64,000 nucleotides of DNA, taken from the NCBI GenBank assembly GCA_017471465.1, contig JAFUTI010000023.1, forward strand, positions 62,001 to 126,000. The letters run 5' to 3'. This document shows, piece by piece, positions 51,710 to 61,600 of this stretch. The notes under the pieces were generated by a model, which searched no databases, was not told where the DNA came from, and was given only the letters and a program-made list of their open reading frames with translations. The stretch is from Prevotella sp. (GTDB taxonomy: Bacteria; Bacteroidota; Bacteroidia; Bacteroidales; Bacteroidaceae). The position numbers and the translations under genes are program-made. Every line of letters starts with the position of its first letter. Within the stretch, counting starts at the first letter, position 1.

Positions 51710-53346
51710 GGTGTCCAAGGCTTCAGTTGTTTGAAGAAGTCGTTGCCCTTGTCATCGACGAGGATGAAGGCGGGGAAGTCCTCGACGTCGATTTTCCAGA
51801 TAGCCTCCATACCCAGCTCCGGATACTCCACGCACTCTATCGACTTGATACTGCTCTGCGAGAGCACGGCAGCCACGCCGCCGATGGTGCCCAGGTAGAA
51901 GCCACCATGCTTCTTACAAGCCTCGGTAACGACGTCCGAGCGGTTGCCCTTGGCAATCATCACCAGCGAGGCACCGTTGTCCTGGAACTCGTCCACGTAC
52001 GGATCCATGCGGTTGGCCGTCGTAGGCCCCATTGAACCGCAGGGGTAGCCTTCCGGCGTCTTGGCTGGTCCGGCGTAGAGCACGGGGTATTTCTTGAAGT
52101 AGTCGGGCATACCCTCGCCAGCATCCAGACGTGCCTTCAGCTTGGCATGGGCTATGTCGCGTGCCACAATGATGGTGCCACGCAGGTTCACGCGTGTCGA
52201 GACAGGATACTTCGACAGCTCCTTGCGGACGGCGTCGATGCCCTGGTTCAGGTCAATCTCTATCGTGTTCTGACCCTCGCCGGCCTTGGCATACTCGGCA
52301 GGAATCAGTTCTGCGGGGTTGGCGTCCATCTTCTCCAGCCAGATACCGTCGGCGTTGATCTTAGCCTTGATATTACGGTCGGCCGAGCACGAGACACCCA
52401 TGCCGATGGGACACGAGGCACCATGGCGCGGCAGACGGATGACACGGATGTCGTGGGCCAGCGCCTTGCCGCCAAACTGCGCACCCAGACCTATCTTATG
52501 AGCTTCGTCCAGGAGTTTCTTCTCCAGGTCGACGTCGCGGAAGGCGCGGCCTGTCTCGTCGCCTGTCGTGGGCAGCGAGTCGTAGTATTTGATGGAAGCC
52601 AGCTTCACCGTCAGCAGGTTCTTCTCGGCCGACGTGCCACCGATGACGAAGGCGATGTGGTAGGGCGGACAGGCTGCCGTGCCCAGCGACTTCATCTTCT
52701 CTACGAGGAAGGGTATCAGCGTGCCTTCGTTCTGTATCGTGGCCTTCGTCATGGGGTAGAAGTAGGTCTTATTGGCCGAACCGCCACCCTTAGCCACCAT
52801 CACAAACTTATACTCGGCGCCCTCAGTGGCCTCGATGTCAATCTGTGCCGGCAGGTTGCAGCGCGTGTTCACCTCGTCGTACATCGTCAGCGGCGCGTTC
52901 TGCGAGTAGCGCAAATTGTCCTGCGTGAACGTGTTGTAGACGCCGCGGCTCAATGCCTCCTCGTCCTCAAAGCCCGTCCACACCTGCTGGCCTTTCTCAC
53001 CGTGGATGATGGCGGTGCCGGTGTCCTGACAGAAAGGCAGGATGCCGCGTGCTGCCACCTCAGCGTTGCGCAGAAACTGCAGGGCGACGTACTTGTCGTT
53101 CTCCGACGTCTCAGGGTCGTTCAGTATCTGTGCCACCTGCAGGTTATGCTCGCGGCGCAGCATGAACTCCACATCGTGGAAGGCCTGCTGTGCCAGCAGC
53201 GTCAGTGCCTCCTTCGACACCTTCACAATCTTCTTGCCCTCGAACTCCGTCGTTGTCACGCCCTCTTTCGACAGCAGTCTGTACTCAGTTTTGTCCTCGC
53301 CCAGCTGGAACATCGGGGCATACTTGAAATCTACTACGTTTGCCAT
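51697..53346 (-). CDS. Class I fumarate hydratase (Fe-S)
   Basis: A 549-residue single-chain class I fumarase, interconverting fumarate and malate in the reductive branch that many Bacteroidales use to make succinate. Cluster and active-site segments: [71 protein letters not shown] (second Fe-S cysteine region) and TAGP-type [19 protein letters not shown] in the beta domain. Full length, starting [19 protein letters not shown]. It has its own promoter at 53375-53382. Oxygen-sensitive, which fits an anaerobe. Confidence 0.94.
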   Translation of the reverse strand: MANVVDFKYAPMFQLGEDKTEYRLLSKEGVTTTEFEGKKIVKVSKEALTLLAQQAFHDVEFMLRREHNLQVAQILNDPETSENDKYVALQFLRNAEVAARGILPFCQDTGTAIIHGEKGQQVWTGFEDEEALSRGVYNTFTQDNLRYSQNAPLTMYDEVNTRCNLPAQIDIEATEGAEYKFVMVAKGGGSANKTYFYPMTKATIQNEGTLIPFLVEKMKSLGTAACPPYHIAFVIGGTSAEKNLLTVKLASIKYYDSLPTTGDETGRAFRDVDLEKKLLDEAHKIGLGAQFGGKALAHDIRVIRLPRHGASCPIGMGVSCSADRNIKAKINADGIWLEKMDANPAELIPAEYAKAGEGQNTIEIDLNQGIDAVRKELSKYPVSTRVNLRGTIIVARDIAHAKLKARLDAGEGMPDYFKKYPVLYAGPAKTPEGYPCGSMGPTTANRMDPYVDEFQDNGASLVMIAKGNRSDVVTEACKKHGGFYLGTIGGVAAVLSQSSIKSIECVEYPELGMEAIWKIDVEDFPAFILVDDKGNDFFKQLKPWTPCGK

Positions 53347-53374
53347 ATCATTAGTTTTTTTGTTATTATGGCCA

Positions 53375-53382
53375 CAAAAGTA
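53375..53382 (-). promoter_or_regulatory. -7 box of fumarase promoter
   Basis: TACTTTTG on the minus strand, 28 nt before the ATG. Confidence 0.55.
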
Positions 53383-53462
53383 CGGAAAAAAAACGAGTCA
53401 GACAAAAAAAAGGCAAGAAAAATATGAAAGACAGGGATATACTATTGCAATATTCAAAAAAA

Positions 53463-53496
53463 GGCAGCCCCCTGCGACCAAATACAGGGGGCTGCC
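53463..53496. terminator. Strong bidirectional terminator
   Basis: GGCAGCCCCCTG pairs perfectly with CAGGGGGCTGCC around a 10-nt loop. Five T follow on plus and seven T on minus (complement of the A-run at 53456-53462). On minus it ends the hflX-DUF4954-M16 operon 20 nt after its last stop. Confidence 0.9.
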
Positions 53497-53515
53497 TTTT
53501 TGTTGTCTGTTTTCC

Positions 53516-56416
53516 TTAGTACCCGAAAATCTCGCTGAGCGAGACGCGGCGCAGGGGGCCGTATTGCTGCAGGGCGGCCATGTCGAGTTCGCGCTCGTCG
53601 CCGAGGATGATGTAGCGATAGGGCTTGCGGGCTATCTGGCTGTTGGCGAAGTCGACGATGTCGCGCAGTGTGAGTGCCGGCAGGGCGGCATAGATCTTCT
53701 CGTTGAGATCGTAGTCGAGCCCTAGGTCGCGGGCTGCTATCCAGGCGTTGATGAGCTCAAACTTCGTGGTGCGCTGGCTGGCGAGCTGCTTTGTCAGTCC
53801 CTCCTTGGCAATCTGGAAGGAGGCGTCGCTCTGGGGGATGGTGTCGAGGATGACGTGGAAGTGGCTGATGCAGTCGGCCATCTTGTCGTTCTGCGTGATG
53901 ATATGCGTGAAGAAGTCCTCGCGCTGGTCCTTATAGGAGGGATGGCGATAGATGGCCCAGGCGTTGTAGGCCAGTCCGCGGGTCTCGCGCATCTCCTGGA
54001 ACACTACCGTATTCATACCACCACCAAAGTACTCATTGAACAGGGCCTGGACGGCGGCCTCGTCGGCACGCCACTGGCGCTGCTCGTTATGGTACATGCG
54101 CATGTAGATGTTTTTGGCGTCGTAGGGAGCCAGTAGTATCTCGTTCGTGGGCGTCGGCTGCTCGTCGTACAGCTCGTAGGACAGCGGTGGCAGCAGTGAG
54201 GCGGCAACAGCATGGCGGGCGGCAACGGCTTCGGTAAGCTGTTCCTGGCTCATGGGGCCGTAGTAGAGCAGTGTGTGCTCATAGCGGCTGAGGTCGCTCA
54301 GCAGCGAGAGCAGGTCCTGCGGCGAGGTCTGTCGCAACTGTTCGGCGGTGAGGAGGTTACGCTTTGGGTTATTAGGGCCATAGACGCCGTAGGCGAAGAG
54401 ATGGTCGAAGCAGACGCGCTGGTCGAGCTTGTCGTCGGCACGGCTCTTCTCGACGAGGCTGACATACTGGTCGTAGGCCTCCTGGTCGGCCTTGGCGTGG
54501 TGGAGCAGATGCTCCAGGAGTCCGAGTGCCTCTGTCATGTTCTCGCTCAGACCGTTGAGGGTGATGGTGATGTTGCGGTCGCCGACGTTGACGTGATAGT
54601 TGCAGGCCAGCCGGTAGAACTGCTGCTTCAGCTGCTGGGGCGTGAGACTGTCGGTGCCGAGGTAGTCGAGGTAGCCGGCGGCATACTCATAGCGCACGTC
54701 GGCCTGCTTGCCGAACTCATAACGGAAGGCGAGCTGGAAGCGTCCGTTATCGGTGTTCTTGACATAGACGAGGGGGAGCCCCTGGCGGACATTGCCGTAG
54801 GCGAGGTCGGTCTGGAAGTTGACGAAGCGCGGCTCTATCGGTTTGACCTCAGCAGCCTGGATGTCCTTCACAAACTGGCTGACATTGTCGCGGTTGGCAG
54901 CAATGGGGGTGATGGCGGGCTTATCGATCTTCTTCTGGTTGGGGTCGACACCCTGGCGCTTGTAGACGGCGGCATAGCCGCTGGTGAAGTGGCGGCGTGC
55001 GAAGTCCTGTATCTGCTGCTTCGTGATGGCGGCGATGCGGTCGAGACGGCCCACATGCTGCTCCCAGGGGATGCCGAGGATGAAGGCGTCGACAAACATG
55101 TCGGCACGCGAGCGGTTGTTTTCGAGCGCCTCGTAATACTTCAGTTTCATGTTGTTGACGACGGAGGGCAGCAGGTCGTCGGAGAACTGTCCCTGCTTGA
55201 GCTTCTCTATTTCGTCGAGCAGCAGCTGGCGCACCTCGTCGAGGGTCTGTCCCTCTTTGGGAGTGCCGGCGAGGATGAACATCGAGTGGTCCATGAGCGT
55301 CTCTGCCCCACCCCACGAGCTGAGCATCTTCATCTGCTGGTTGATGTCGAGGTCGAGCAGACCGGCGGTGCCGTTGCTCAGCATCTGCTCGACGACCTGC
55401 AGCGTGTCGGCTTGCAGCGAGGCACCGCGGTCGAAGCGCCACCCCAGCCACAGCTGTTCGGTCTCAGGACCGACGACGCTGGTGTCCTGCGGCTCGGTGA
55501 ACGCTGGCTGGTCAGAGAACTGCGGCTGGCTGACGTCGTCGCCGGCCTGCCACTGGCCAAAATACTTGTCGATGGTGGCTATCACCTCATCGGGATTGAA
55601 GTCACCCGCCATACAGATGGCCACGTTGTTAGGCACATACCACTTCTTGAAGTAGTTCTTGATATTCGTAATCGACGGGTTCTTCAGGTGCTCCTGCGTG
55701 CCGATGGTGGTCTGCGTACCATAGGGGTGCGTCGGACAGAGCTGACGGCACAGAGCCTCGTAGAGCTTGCGCACATCCTGTGTCAGACCAATGTTGTACT
55801 CCTCATAGACGGCCTCCAGCTCCGTATGAAAACCACGGATGACCATGTTCTGGAAGCGGTCGGCCTGTATCTTGGCCCAGTTCTCGACCTCGTTGGACGG
55901 GATATCCTCAGTATAGCACGTCACGTCGTTCGACGTGTAGGCATTGGAGCCCTCGGAACCGATGGCGGCCATCAGCTTGTCGTACTCATTGGGGATGAAG
56001 TACTGGGCGGCCACCTGCGAGACGCTGTCGATCCCGTGGTAGGCCTGTCGGCGCGCCTCAGCATCGGTCAGGCGGCGATACTGCTCGTAGCGCTCCTCGA
56101 TATCGTCGAGCAGAGGGGCCTCCTTGGTGGAGTCGGTGACGCCAAACTGCCCGGTGCCCTTGAACATGATGTGCTCCAGGTAGTGAGCCAGGCCGGTGGT
56201 CTCGGCAGGGTCGTTCTTAGAGCCTGTACGCACGGCGATGAACGTCTGTATGCGCGGCTGTTCCTTGTTGACACTGAGGTACACCTTCAGACCGTTCTGC
56301 AGTGTGTAGATACGTGTCTGCGACAGGTCGCCCTTGACCTCTTCATACTTATACTTACTGCATGAGACGAGCCCGGCGGCCAATACTGACAATAGAAGCA
56401 ATAACTTAGTTTTCAT
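53516..56416 (-). CDS. M16 family zinc peptidase, lipoprotein
   Basis: A 966-residue pitrilysin-type peptidase. N-terminal lipoprotein signal MKTKLLLLLSVLAAGLVSC. The inverted zinc motif is HYLEH (H78, E81, H82) with the downstream glutamate in LEAVYEEYN. Two further M16 domains follow, giving the four-domain layout of long M16 proteins. The C-terminal half has the R/Y-type segment RETRGLAYNAWAIYR that completes the active site. Located in periplasm or on the outer membrane by its lipid anchor, it would degrade peptides. Its ATG overlaps the DUF4954 stop by 11 nt. A long antisense frame over this gene is a shadow. Confidence 0.92.
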   Translation of the reverse strand: MKTKLLLLLSVLAAGLVSCSKYKYEEVKGDLSQTRIYTLQNGLKVYLSVNKEQPRIQTFIAVRTGSKNDPAETTGLAHYLEHIMFKGTGQFGVTDSTKEAPLLDDIEERYEQYRRLTDAEARRQAYHGIDSVSQVAAQYFIPNEYDKLMAAIGSEGSNAYTSNDVTCYTEDIPSNEVENWAKIQADRFQNMVIRGFHTELEAVYEEYNIGLTQDVRKLYEALCRQLCPTHPYGTQTTIGTQEHLKNPSITNIKNYFKKWYVPNNVAICMAGDFNPDEVIATIDKYFGQWQAGDDVSQPQFSDQPAFTEPQDTSVVGPETEQLWLGWRFDRGASLQADTLQVVEQMLSNGTAGLLDLDINQQMKMLSSWGGAETLMDHSMFILAGTPKEGQTLDEVRQLLLDEIEKLKQGQFSDDLLPSVVNNMKLKYYEALENNRSRADMFVDAFILGIPWEQHVGRLDRIAAITKQQIQDFARRHFTSGYAAVYKRQGVDPNQKKIDKPAITPIAANRDNVSQFVKDIQAAEVKPIEPRFVNFQTDLAYGNVRQGLPLVYVKNTDNGRFQLAFRYEFGKQADVRYEYAAGYLDYLGTDSLTPQQLKQQFYRLACNYHVNVGDRNITITLNGLSENMTEALGLLEHLLHHAKADQEAYDQYVSLVEKSRADDKLDQRVCFDHLFAYGVYGPNNPKRNLLTAEQLRQTSPQDLLSLLSDLSRYEHTLLYYGPMSQEQLTEAVAARHAVAASLLPPLSYELYDEQPTPTNEILLAPYDAKNIYMRMYHNEQRQWRADEAAVQALFNEYFGGGMNTVVFQEMRETRGLAYNAWAIYRHPSYKDQREDFFTHIITQNDKMADCISHFHVILDTIPQSDASFQIAKEGLTKQLASQRTTKFELINAWIAARDLGLDYDLNEKIYAALPALTLRDIVDFANSQIARKPYRYIILGDERELDMAALQQYGPLRRVSLSEIFGY

Positions 56417-58259
56417 AGTCTATTTCGTGATCAAGTTTACTCAAAAAGTCTTCGTAGACCTCCTGCTCGACGTCGCCCATCTGGAACTCCTTCTCGGCGT
56501 CCTTGCGGATCTCGGCAATCCAGGCACGGCGCGCCCGGACATAGTCCTCGCGGATGCGCTCGCAGGCAGCGTCGTCGAGCCGGTCGAGGTGGTAGTAGTC
56601 GAGAATCATCTGGTAAGACCAGGCCCAGCGGTAGTCGCTATAGTGGTTGTTGATGTCGACAAAGCGGTCGAGCACCTGCTGGATATTCTCAATGGCGCCC
56701 TGCTTGATGTCGTCGATGAGACGCTGCTCCTCGCTCTCGGGCAGCAGCAGACCGCTGAGGTCGGTCCACCGCCCCTTGCCGACGGCGCTGACGGGCTCGC
56801 CGATGTAGCCCTCCTTCTGGGCACGCTTCAGGACGGCACCCATATAGATGCGCAGGGCGATGTCGTAGTACTTCAGACCCTTGCGCAGGCTAGAGGCGTT
56901 GATGACATACTCATGGAAGTTGTAGGTCGACACGTTGTCGCCGGAGGCACCGCGCAGGGCTTCCAGAATCTGCATGCCCTCCATAATCTCACCCACGGTG
57001 AAGGGTGACAGCCAGTCGAAGTTGATGATCGACTTGCGCGACTGCTTCGACCGCTTGTCGCGCTTGGGCCACTTCTTGATGTCGCGGTACAGACCCACAG
57101 TGGTGATATTGCGGCCCGGCACGAGGTAGCAGTCGTCGCCATAGGCCATCAGATAGCTGAAGGGCAGGTTGCGCGTGTCAGGATGGTGCATCAGCTTGCC
57201 GAAGCAGACGCTGAAGGCGCCGATGGTGGCGGGCATGAGGATATAGCTGCCAGAGGCCGTCTTCGTGCCACGCTCCAGGGTGCCGTAGTGCAGGGGTCCC
57301 ATCTTGTAGGCGTGGTTCGAGAAGTTGGTGTTGGAGCCGGCGTTGTAGAACGAGAACTCACCGCCGATGAGCAGCGAACTCTTATGGTGGGAGGCCGAGA
57401 ATGGTCCGCAGAAGGCGGCACAGGCCTCGCCGTTGGCCATAAAGGAGTTGGCAAAGAAGAGGGAGGCCTCAGCGGTGAAGCCATTGGTAATCTGGCAGGC
57501 CTCGCCCACGAAGCAGTCCTGCATCTTGACGGAGTTGTTGATGGAGCAGCCGTCGCAGATGATGGAGTTTTCGCAGATGACACCTGTGCCGATGAACACC
57601 GGCGCGTCCATCGACGACATGACGGTACACTCGCTGAGACGGGCGGCACCGCTGATCTCGCAATAGCCTTTGATGACGGTGTTGGCGATGTCCTTGGCAT
57701 TGATGATCTTCACGTTGTTGCCGATGAAGCCACGCTCAGGACGGCTGACGCGCAACTCGTCCTCAATCATCTGCTGAAGCGTCTGGCGCAGCTCCTTGTC
57801 GCGGTTGTGCTTCACCATGAAGGCCGCCATCTGCGAGTTCAGCTTACGGAAGATGGTGACGTTGCCGTCGCCCATCTCGTTCAGCACCGATATCACCGCT
57901 CCCTCGCCGTAGGTGGCGTCATCCGTCGTCTCCAGCGTACAGATATTCGAGATGTAGCAGTCGTTGCCGATGGTGTAGTTATTGATGTAGTTGCCCACCT
58001 TCTCTATCAAACAGTCGTTGCCCACGGTGACGTTGCGCAGCGTGGCGTCGTTGATGCCTGAGTGTTTGAAGAAGCCCTTGGTCACCTCTACGGTCTTGTT
58101 GAACTCGCCCAGGCGGATATCGCCATAGAACATCACGCGGTGGAAATTGTAGGGTTTGAAACCCTCGGCCACCTTCACGCGCTGCCAGTCCTCGGCCCAG
58201 CACACGTTATTCTCAAGCACATCGATTTCCGATGGTGTCAGTTGTCTGTAGTCAGTCAT
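56406..58259 (-). CDS. DUF4954 family protein with left-handed beta-helix repeats
   Basis: A 617-residue cytosolic protein, start MTDYRQLTPSEIDVLENNVC at 58257-58259 (the longest frame begins 14 codons earlier in non-conserved sequence). Residues ~80-330 contain hexapeptide-like repeats (VTVGNDCLIEKVGNYINNYT, IGNDCYISNICTLE, VFIGTGVICENSIICDGCSI) as in acyltransferases of the LbH superfamily. The second half is a family-specific domain with a helical end. DUF4954 is almost confined to Bacteroidota and has no established function. It overlaps hflX by 8 nt upstream and the M16 gene by 11 nt downstream, a conserved-looking operon. Confidence 0.88.
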   Translation of the reverse strand: MTDYRQLTPSEIDVLENNVCWAEDWQRVKVAEGFKPYNFHRVMFYGDIRLGEFNKTVEVTKGFFKHSGINDATLRNVTVGNDCLIEKVGNYINNYTIGNDCYISNICTLETTDDATYGEGAVISVLNEMGDGNVTIFRKLNSQMAAFMVKHNRDKELRQTLQQMIEDELRVSRPERGFIGNNVKIINAKDIANTVIKGYCEISGAARLSECTVMSSMDAPVFIGTGVICENSIICDGCSINNSVKMQDCFVGEACQITNGFTAEASLFFANSFMANGEACAAFCGPFSASHHKSSLLIGGEFSFYNAGSNTNFSNHAYKMGPLHYGTLERGTKTASGSYILMPATIGAFSVCFGKLMHHPDTRNLPFSYLMAYGDDCYLVPGRNITTVGLYRDIKKWPKRDKRSKQSRKSIINFDWLSPFTVGEIMEGMQILEALRGASGDNVSTYNFHEYVINASSLRKGLKYYDIALRIYMGAVLKRAQKEGYIGEPVSAVGKGRWTDLSGLLLPESEEQRLIDDIKQGAIENIQQVLDRFVDINNHYSDYRWAWSYQMILDYYHLDRLDDAACERIREDYVRARRAWIAEIRKDAEKEFQMGDVEQEVYEDFLSKLDHEIDYEN

Positions 58260-59499
58260 AATCTTGATATAAAAAATCGTTATACGGGTATTTCTGTACA
58301 TGCAGCTCGCGAACCTTCTTATAGAGCACGGTACGCAGCTCCTCGATATTCTCCTTCTCGCGGGCAGAGATGAAGAGACAGTTGTCGTTGAGACGGGCCA
58401 TCCACGTACGCTTCAGCTCGTCGAGCGAGATATTTTCACGCGTTGGCTCAGTCAGGTCGTCCTCGTCCTGCGGTGTCCAGCGGTAGGCGTCAATCTTATT
58501 GAAGACGAGCATCGACGGCTTCTCGGCACAGCCCAGCTCGCTGAGCGTCTTCTCAACCACAGTGATCTGCTCCTCGAAGTCAGGATGCGAGATGTCGACG
58601 ACGTGTACCAGCAGGTCGGCCTCGCGCACCTCGTCGAGTGTCGACTTGAACGATTCCACCAGGTCGGAGGGCAGCTTGCGGATGAAGCCGACGGTGTCGG
58701 CCAGCAGGAACGGCAGGTTGTCGATGGTCATCTTGCGCACCGTCGTGTCGAGGGTGGCAAAGAGCTTGTTCTCGGCAAACACCTCGCTCTTCGACAGCAG
58801 GTTCATCATCGTCGACTTGCCGACATTGGTATAGCCCACCAGAGCCACACGGATCAGGCGGCCGCGGTTCTTCCGCTGCGTCGTCTTCTGCTGGTCTATC
58901 TCCTTCAGACGCTGTTTCAGCAGCGTGATGCGCTGCAGGATGATACGACGGTCCATCTCCAGCTGTGTCTCACCAGGACCACGCAAGCCTACCGACCCCT
59001 TGCCGCCACCGGAGCCGGAGCCGCCGCCCTGACGTTCCAGATGGGTCCACAACCGCTGCAGACGGGGCAGCATATAGCGGTGCTGCGCCAGTTCCACCTG
59101 CGCCTTGGCCTCGGCCGTCTGTGCCCGCATGGCAAAGATGTCGAGAATCAGGCTCGTTCGGTCCAGGATCTTCACTTGCAGCTCCTTCTCGATGTTGCGA
59201 AGCTGCTTTGCCGACAACTCGTCGTCGAAGATGACCATGCCCACAGGCTCGTCGGCGTCCTCACATTCCTTTATATACTGTTTGATTTCCAGAAGCTTGC
59301 CGCTGCCGACGTAGGTTACGGCACTGGGGCCGCCCACACGCTGGGTGAACCGTCGTACGACCACCGCTCCTGCCGTGTCGGCAAGGAACTCCAGCTCGTC
59401 GAGATATTCCTTCGTCTTCGACTCATCCTGCTGGTTGGTAATCAGTCCCACGAGCACAGCCGTCTCGGCTTTGGCTTCTGATATGACAAATTCTTTCAT
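58252..59499 (-). CDS. hflX: GTPase HflX
   Basis: A 415-residue ribosome-associated GTPase that rescues or splits stalled 70S ribosomes under stress. The N-terminal domain has VTYVGSGKLLEIKQYI, a glycine-rich linker (GGGSGSGGGKG) precedes GLRGPGETQLEMDRR, and the G domain has G1 ALVGYTNVGKST, G2-region ATLDTTVRK, G3 DTVGFIRKLP and G4 VFNKIDAY. Length is standard for Bacteroidota. It heads the hflX-DUF4954-M16 operon and has a promoter at 59508-59515. Confidence 0.96.
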   Translation of the reverse strand: MKEFVISEAKAETAVLVGLITNQQDESKTKEYLDELEFLADTAGAVVVRRFTQRVGGPSAVTYVGSGKLLEIKQYIKECEDADEPVGMVIFDDELSAKQLRNIEKELQVKILDRTSLILDIFAMRAQTAEAKAQVELAQHRYMLPRLQRLWTHLERQGGGSGSGGGKGSVGLRGPGETQLEMDRRIILQRITLLKQRLKEIDQQKTTQRKNRGRLIRVALVGYTNVGKSTMMNLLSKSEVFAENKLFATLDTTVRKMTIDNLPFLLADTVGFIRKLPSDLVESFKSTLDEVREADLLVHVVDISHPDFEEQITVVEKTLSELGCAEKPSMLVFNKIDAYRWTPQDEDDLTEPTRENISLDELKRTWMARLNDNCLFISAREKENIEELRTVLYKKVRELHVQKYPYNDFLYQDYD

Positions 59500-59507
59500 C
59501 GTGGGTG

Positions 59508-59515
59508 CAAAGTTA
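59508..59515 (-). promoter_or_regulatory. -7 box of hflX operon
   Basis: TAACTTTG on the minus strand, 8 nt before the hflX ATG. It is divergent from the PL11 gene. Confidence 0.55.
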
Positions 59516-59630
59516 GTATAAAAGGAACGAAATACAAAAAGAATTGTCTGTTTTTTCGAAAAAATTTGCCCTCTCCATTAAACCTTTGTGAGGGTCGGAC
59601 ATCAAATAGAAAGCAAAACTACGGAAACTA

Positions 59631-61574
59631 ATGACACAGAAAAGCCTTATCATCACAGCCCTGATGCTGGCGACAACCGTCCTGGCAACAGCACAGACAA
59701 ATTATGACTACTCACAGCTGAAACGTGAAAAGCTCAACCGAGGCGTTGTAGCCGTCAAGACCCAGGACGGACAGGTAGCCGTCAGCTGGCGCACGCTGAC
59801 GAGCGACGCCAAGGGGCAGCCTTACGATGTCTATAGAAACGGCGTTAGACTCAACAAGGAGCCGCTGACCACTGGCGGCACCTTCTTCGTTGACGAGCAA
59901 CCGCTGACTACCGACGCCACCTATACCGTTTCCGGCGGTTCCACCACCGGAACGTTCACCCTGCGTGCCGACGCTCCCGTGGGCTACCTGACAATACCCA
60001 TCCAGAAGCCGGAGGGCGGCAAGGTGCCCACCATGCAGACGCAGCAGCCCCAACGCCCTAACGGCGGCGGACGGCGCGGCAGCGGACGCCGCGGCGGTTT
60101 CGGCGGGTGGCGCGACGACGGCTCCTACACCTACTCGGCCAACGACGCCTCTGTGGGCGACGTCGACGGCGACGGACAGTACGAGATATTCCTGAAATGG
60201 GAACCCTCCAATGCCCACGACAACGCTCACGACGGATACACGGGACCAGTCCTCATCGACTGCTACCGCCTTGACGGCACCCTGCTGTGGCGCATCAACT
60301 TAGGTAAAAATATCCGCGCCGGAGCCCACTACACGCAGTTTATGGTCTACGACTTCGACGGCGACGGACGCGCAGAGATGATCTGCCGGACAAGCGACGG
60401 CACCGTCGACGGCCAAGGCACAGTGGTCGGCGATTCCGCCGCCGACTACCGTGCACAGAACGGACGCATCCTCACGGGAAACGAATACCTCACCGTGTTT
60501 GACGGACTGACGGGACGGGCTCTCGACACGAAACCCTACATCCCCGAGCGGGGCGACCTGCAGGGATGGGGCGACACCCGCGCCAACCGCTCCGACCGTT
60601 TCCTGGCAGCGGTGGGCTATCTCGACGGCAAGCGGGCCAGCGCCATCTTCTGTCGCGGCTACTACACCCGCACCGTCATCGCCGCCTGGGACTGGGACGG
60701 ACACCAGCTGAGACAGCGCTGGACCTTCGACACCAACGAGCCCGAGTGGACCAGCTATGCCGGACAGGGCAACCACAACCTGCGCATTGCCGATGTCGAC
60801 GGCGACGGCTGCGACGAGATAACCTACGGCTCGATGGCTGTCGACAACGACGGACGCGGACTCTACAACACGGGCTTCGGACACGGCGACGCCATACACC
60901 TCGTGGCCGCCCCCAAGGACAACCAGTTATACATCTGGGACTGCCACGAGAATCGCCGCGACGGTTCTGACTTCAGAAACGCACGGACGGGCGAAGTGCT
61001 CTTCCAAATCAAATCGAAGACGGATGTGGGACGTTGTATGGCGGCCGACATCGACCCGACGAATCCCGGCTGCGAGATGTGGAGTGCCGACAGTCACGGC
61101 ATACGCAACATGCAGGGCGACGTCATCAACAAGGCGAAGGATGCCGACGACCCGCAACACCAGAACTACCTCGTCATGAACGGCCGATGGCTCTCCATGA
61201 ACTTCGGCATCTGGTGGGACGGCGACCTGCTGCGTGAACTGCTGGACCGCGAAACGGTATCAAAATACGACTGGGAGAACCACCAGATTGTCGACATACA
61301 GCGCTTCGACGGACAGTTCAACAACGGCACGAAGTCGAACCCATGCCTGGCCGCCGACCTCCTTGGCGACTGGCGCGAGGAGGTGCTCATCCGCAACCGC
61401 GAGTCGACGGAGCTGCGCCTCTACGTCAGCACCATCCCCACCGACTACCGCATCAACTGCCTGATGGAAGACGTCCCCTACCGCCTCTCTGTTGCCACGC
61501 AGAACGTGGCCTACAACCAGCCGTCGGAGACTGGCTATTACATCGGGCCCGACCGCACCGACTACCTAAAATAA
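59631..61574 (+). CDS. Rhamnogalacturonan lyase, polysaccharide lyase family 11
   Basis: A 647-residue exported lyase (signal peptide MTQKSLIITALMLATTVLAT, cut after AQ). PL11 enzymes cleave the rhamnogalacturonan I backbone of pectin by beta-elimination on a calcium-loaded eight-bladed propeller. Calcium-binding DxDGDG loops are seen at ~176 (DVDGDGQYEIF), ~241 (DFDGDGRAEMI) and ~389 (DVDGDGCDEI), plus the N-terminal Ig-like domain (VAVSWRTLTSDAKGQPYDVY). Conserved PL11 blocks include LADLLGDWREEVL-like ADLLGDWREEV and YETGYYIG-like SETGYYIGPD. An odd low-complexity insert, GGGRRGSGRRGGFGG, sits at ~144. There is no C-terminal sorting domain. Next to an HTCS sensor, it fits a pectin-utilisation region. 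Confidence 0.92.
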   Translation: MTQKSLIITALMLATTVLATAQTNYDYSQLKREKLNRGVVAVKTQDGQVAVSWRTLTSDAKGQPYDVYRNGVRLNKEPLTTGGTFFVDEQPLTTDATYTVSGGSTTGTFTLRADAPVGYLTIPIQKPEGGKVPTMQTQQPQRPNGGGRRGSGRRGGFGGWRDDGSYTYSANDASVGDVDGDGQYEIFLKWEPSNAHDNAHDGYTGPVLIDCYRLDGTLLWRINLGKNIRAGAHYTQFMVYDFDGDGRAEMICRTSDGTVDGQGTVVGDSAADYRAQNGRILTGNEYLTVFDGLTGRALDTKPYIPERGDLQGWGDTRANRSDRFLAAVGYLDGKRASAIFCRGYYTRTVIAAWDWDGHQLRQRWTFDTNEPEWTSYAGQGNHNLRIADVDGDGCDEITYGSMAVDNDGRGLYNTGFGHGDAIHLVAAPKDNQLYIWDCHENRRDGSDFRNARTGEVLFQIKSKTDVGRCMAADIDPTNPGCEMWSADSHGIRNMQGDVINKAKDADDPQHQNYLVMNGRWLSMNFGIWWDGDLLRELLDRETVSKYDWENHQIVDIQRFDGQFNNGTKSNPCLAADLLGDWREEVLIRNRESTELRLYVSTIPTDYRINCLMEDVPYRLSVATQNVAYNQPSETGYYIGPDRTDYLK

Positions 61575-61600
61575 ATCGACACACAGATATTTTTGATTTT

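Noticed and set aside
54212-56365. 717-codon open frame on plus, antisense to the M16 peptidase
   Set aside because: It mirrors the codon structure of a well-supported peptidase gene, has no recognisable domain, and its Val/Leu/Glu-rich composition is typical of antisense frames over GC-rich third positions.
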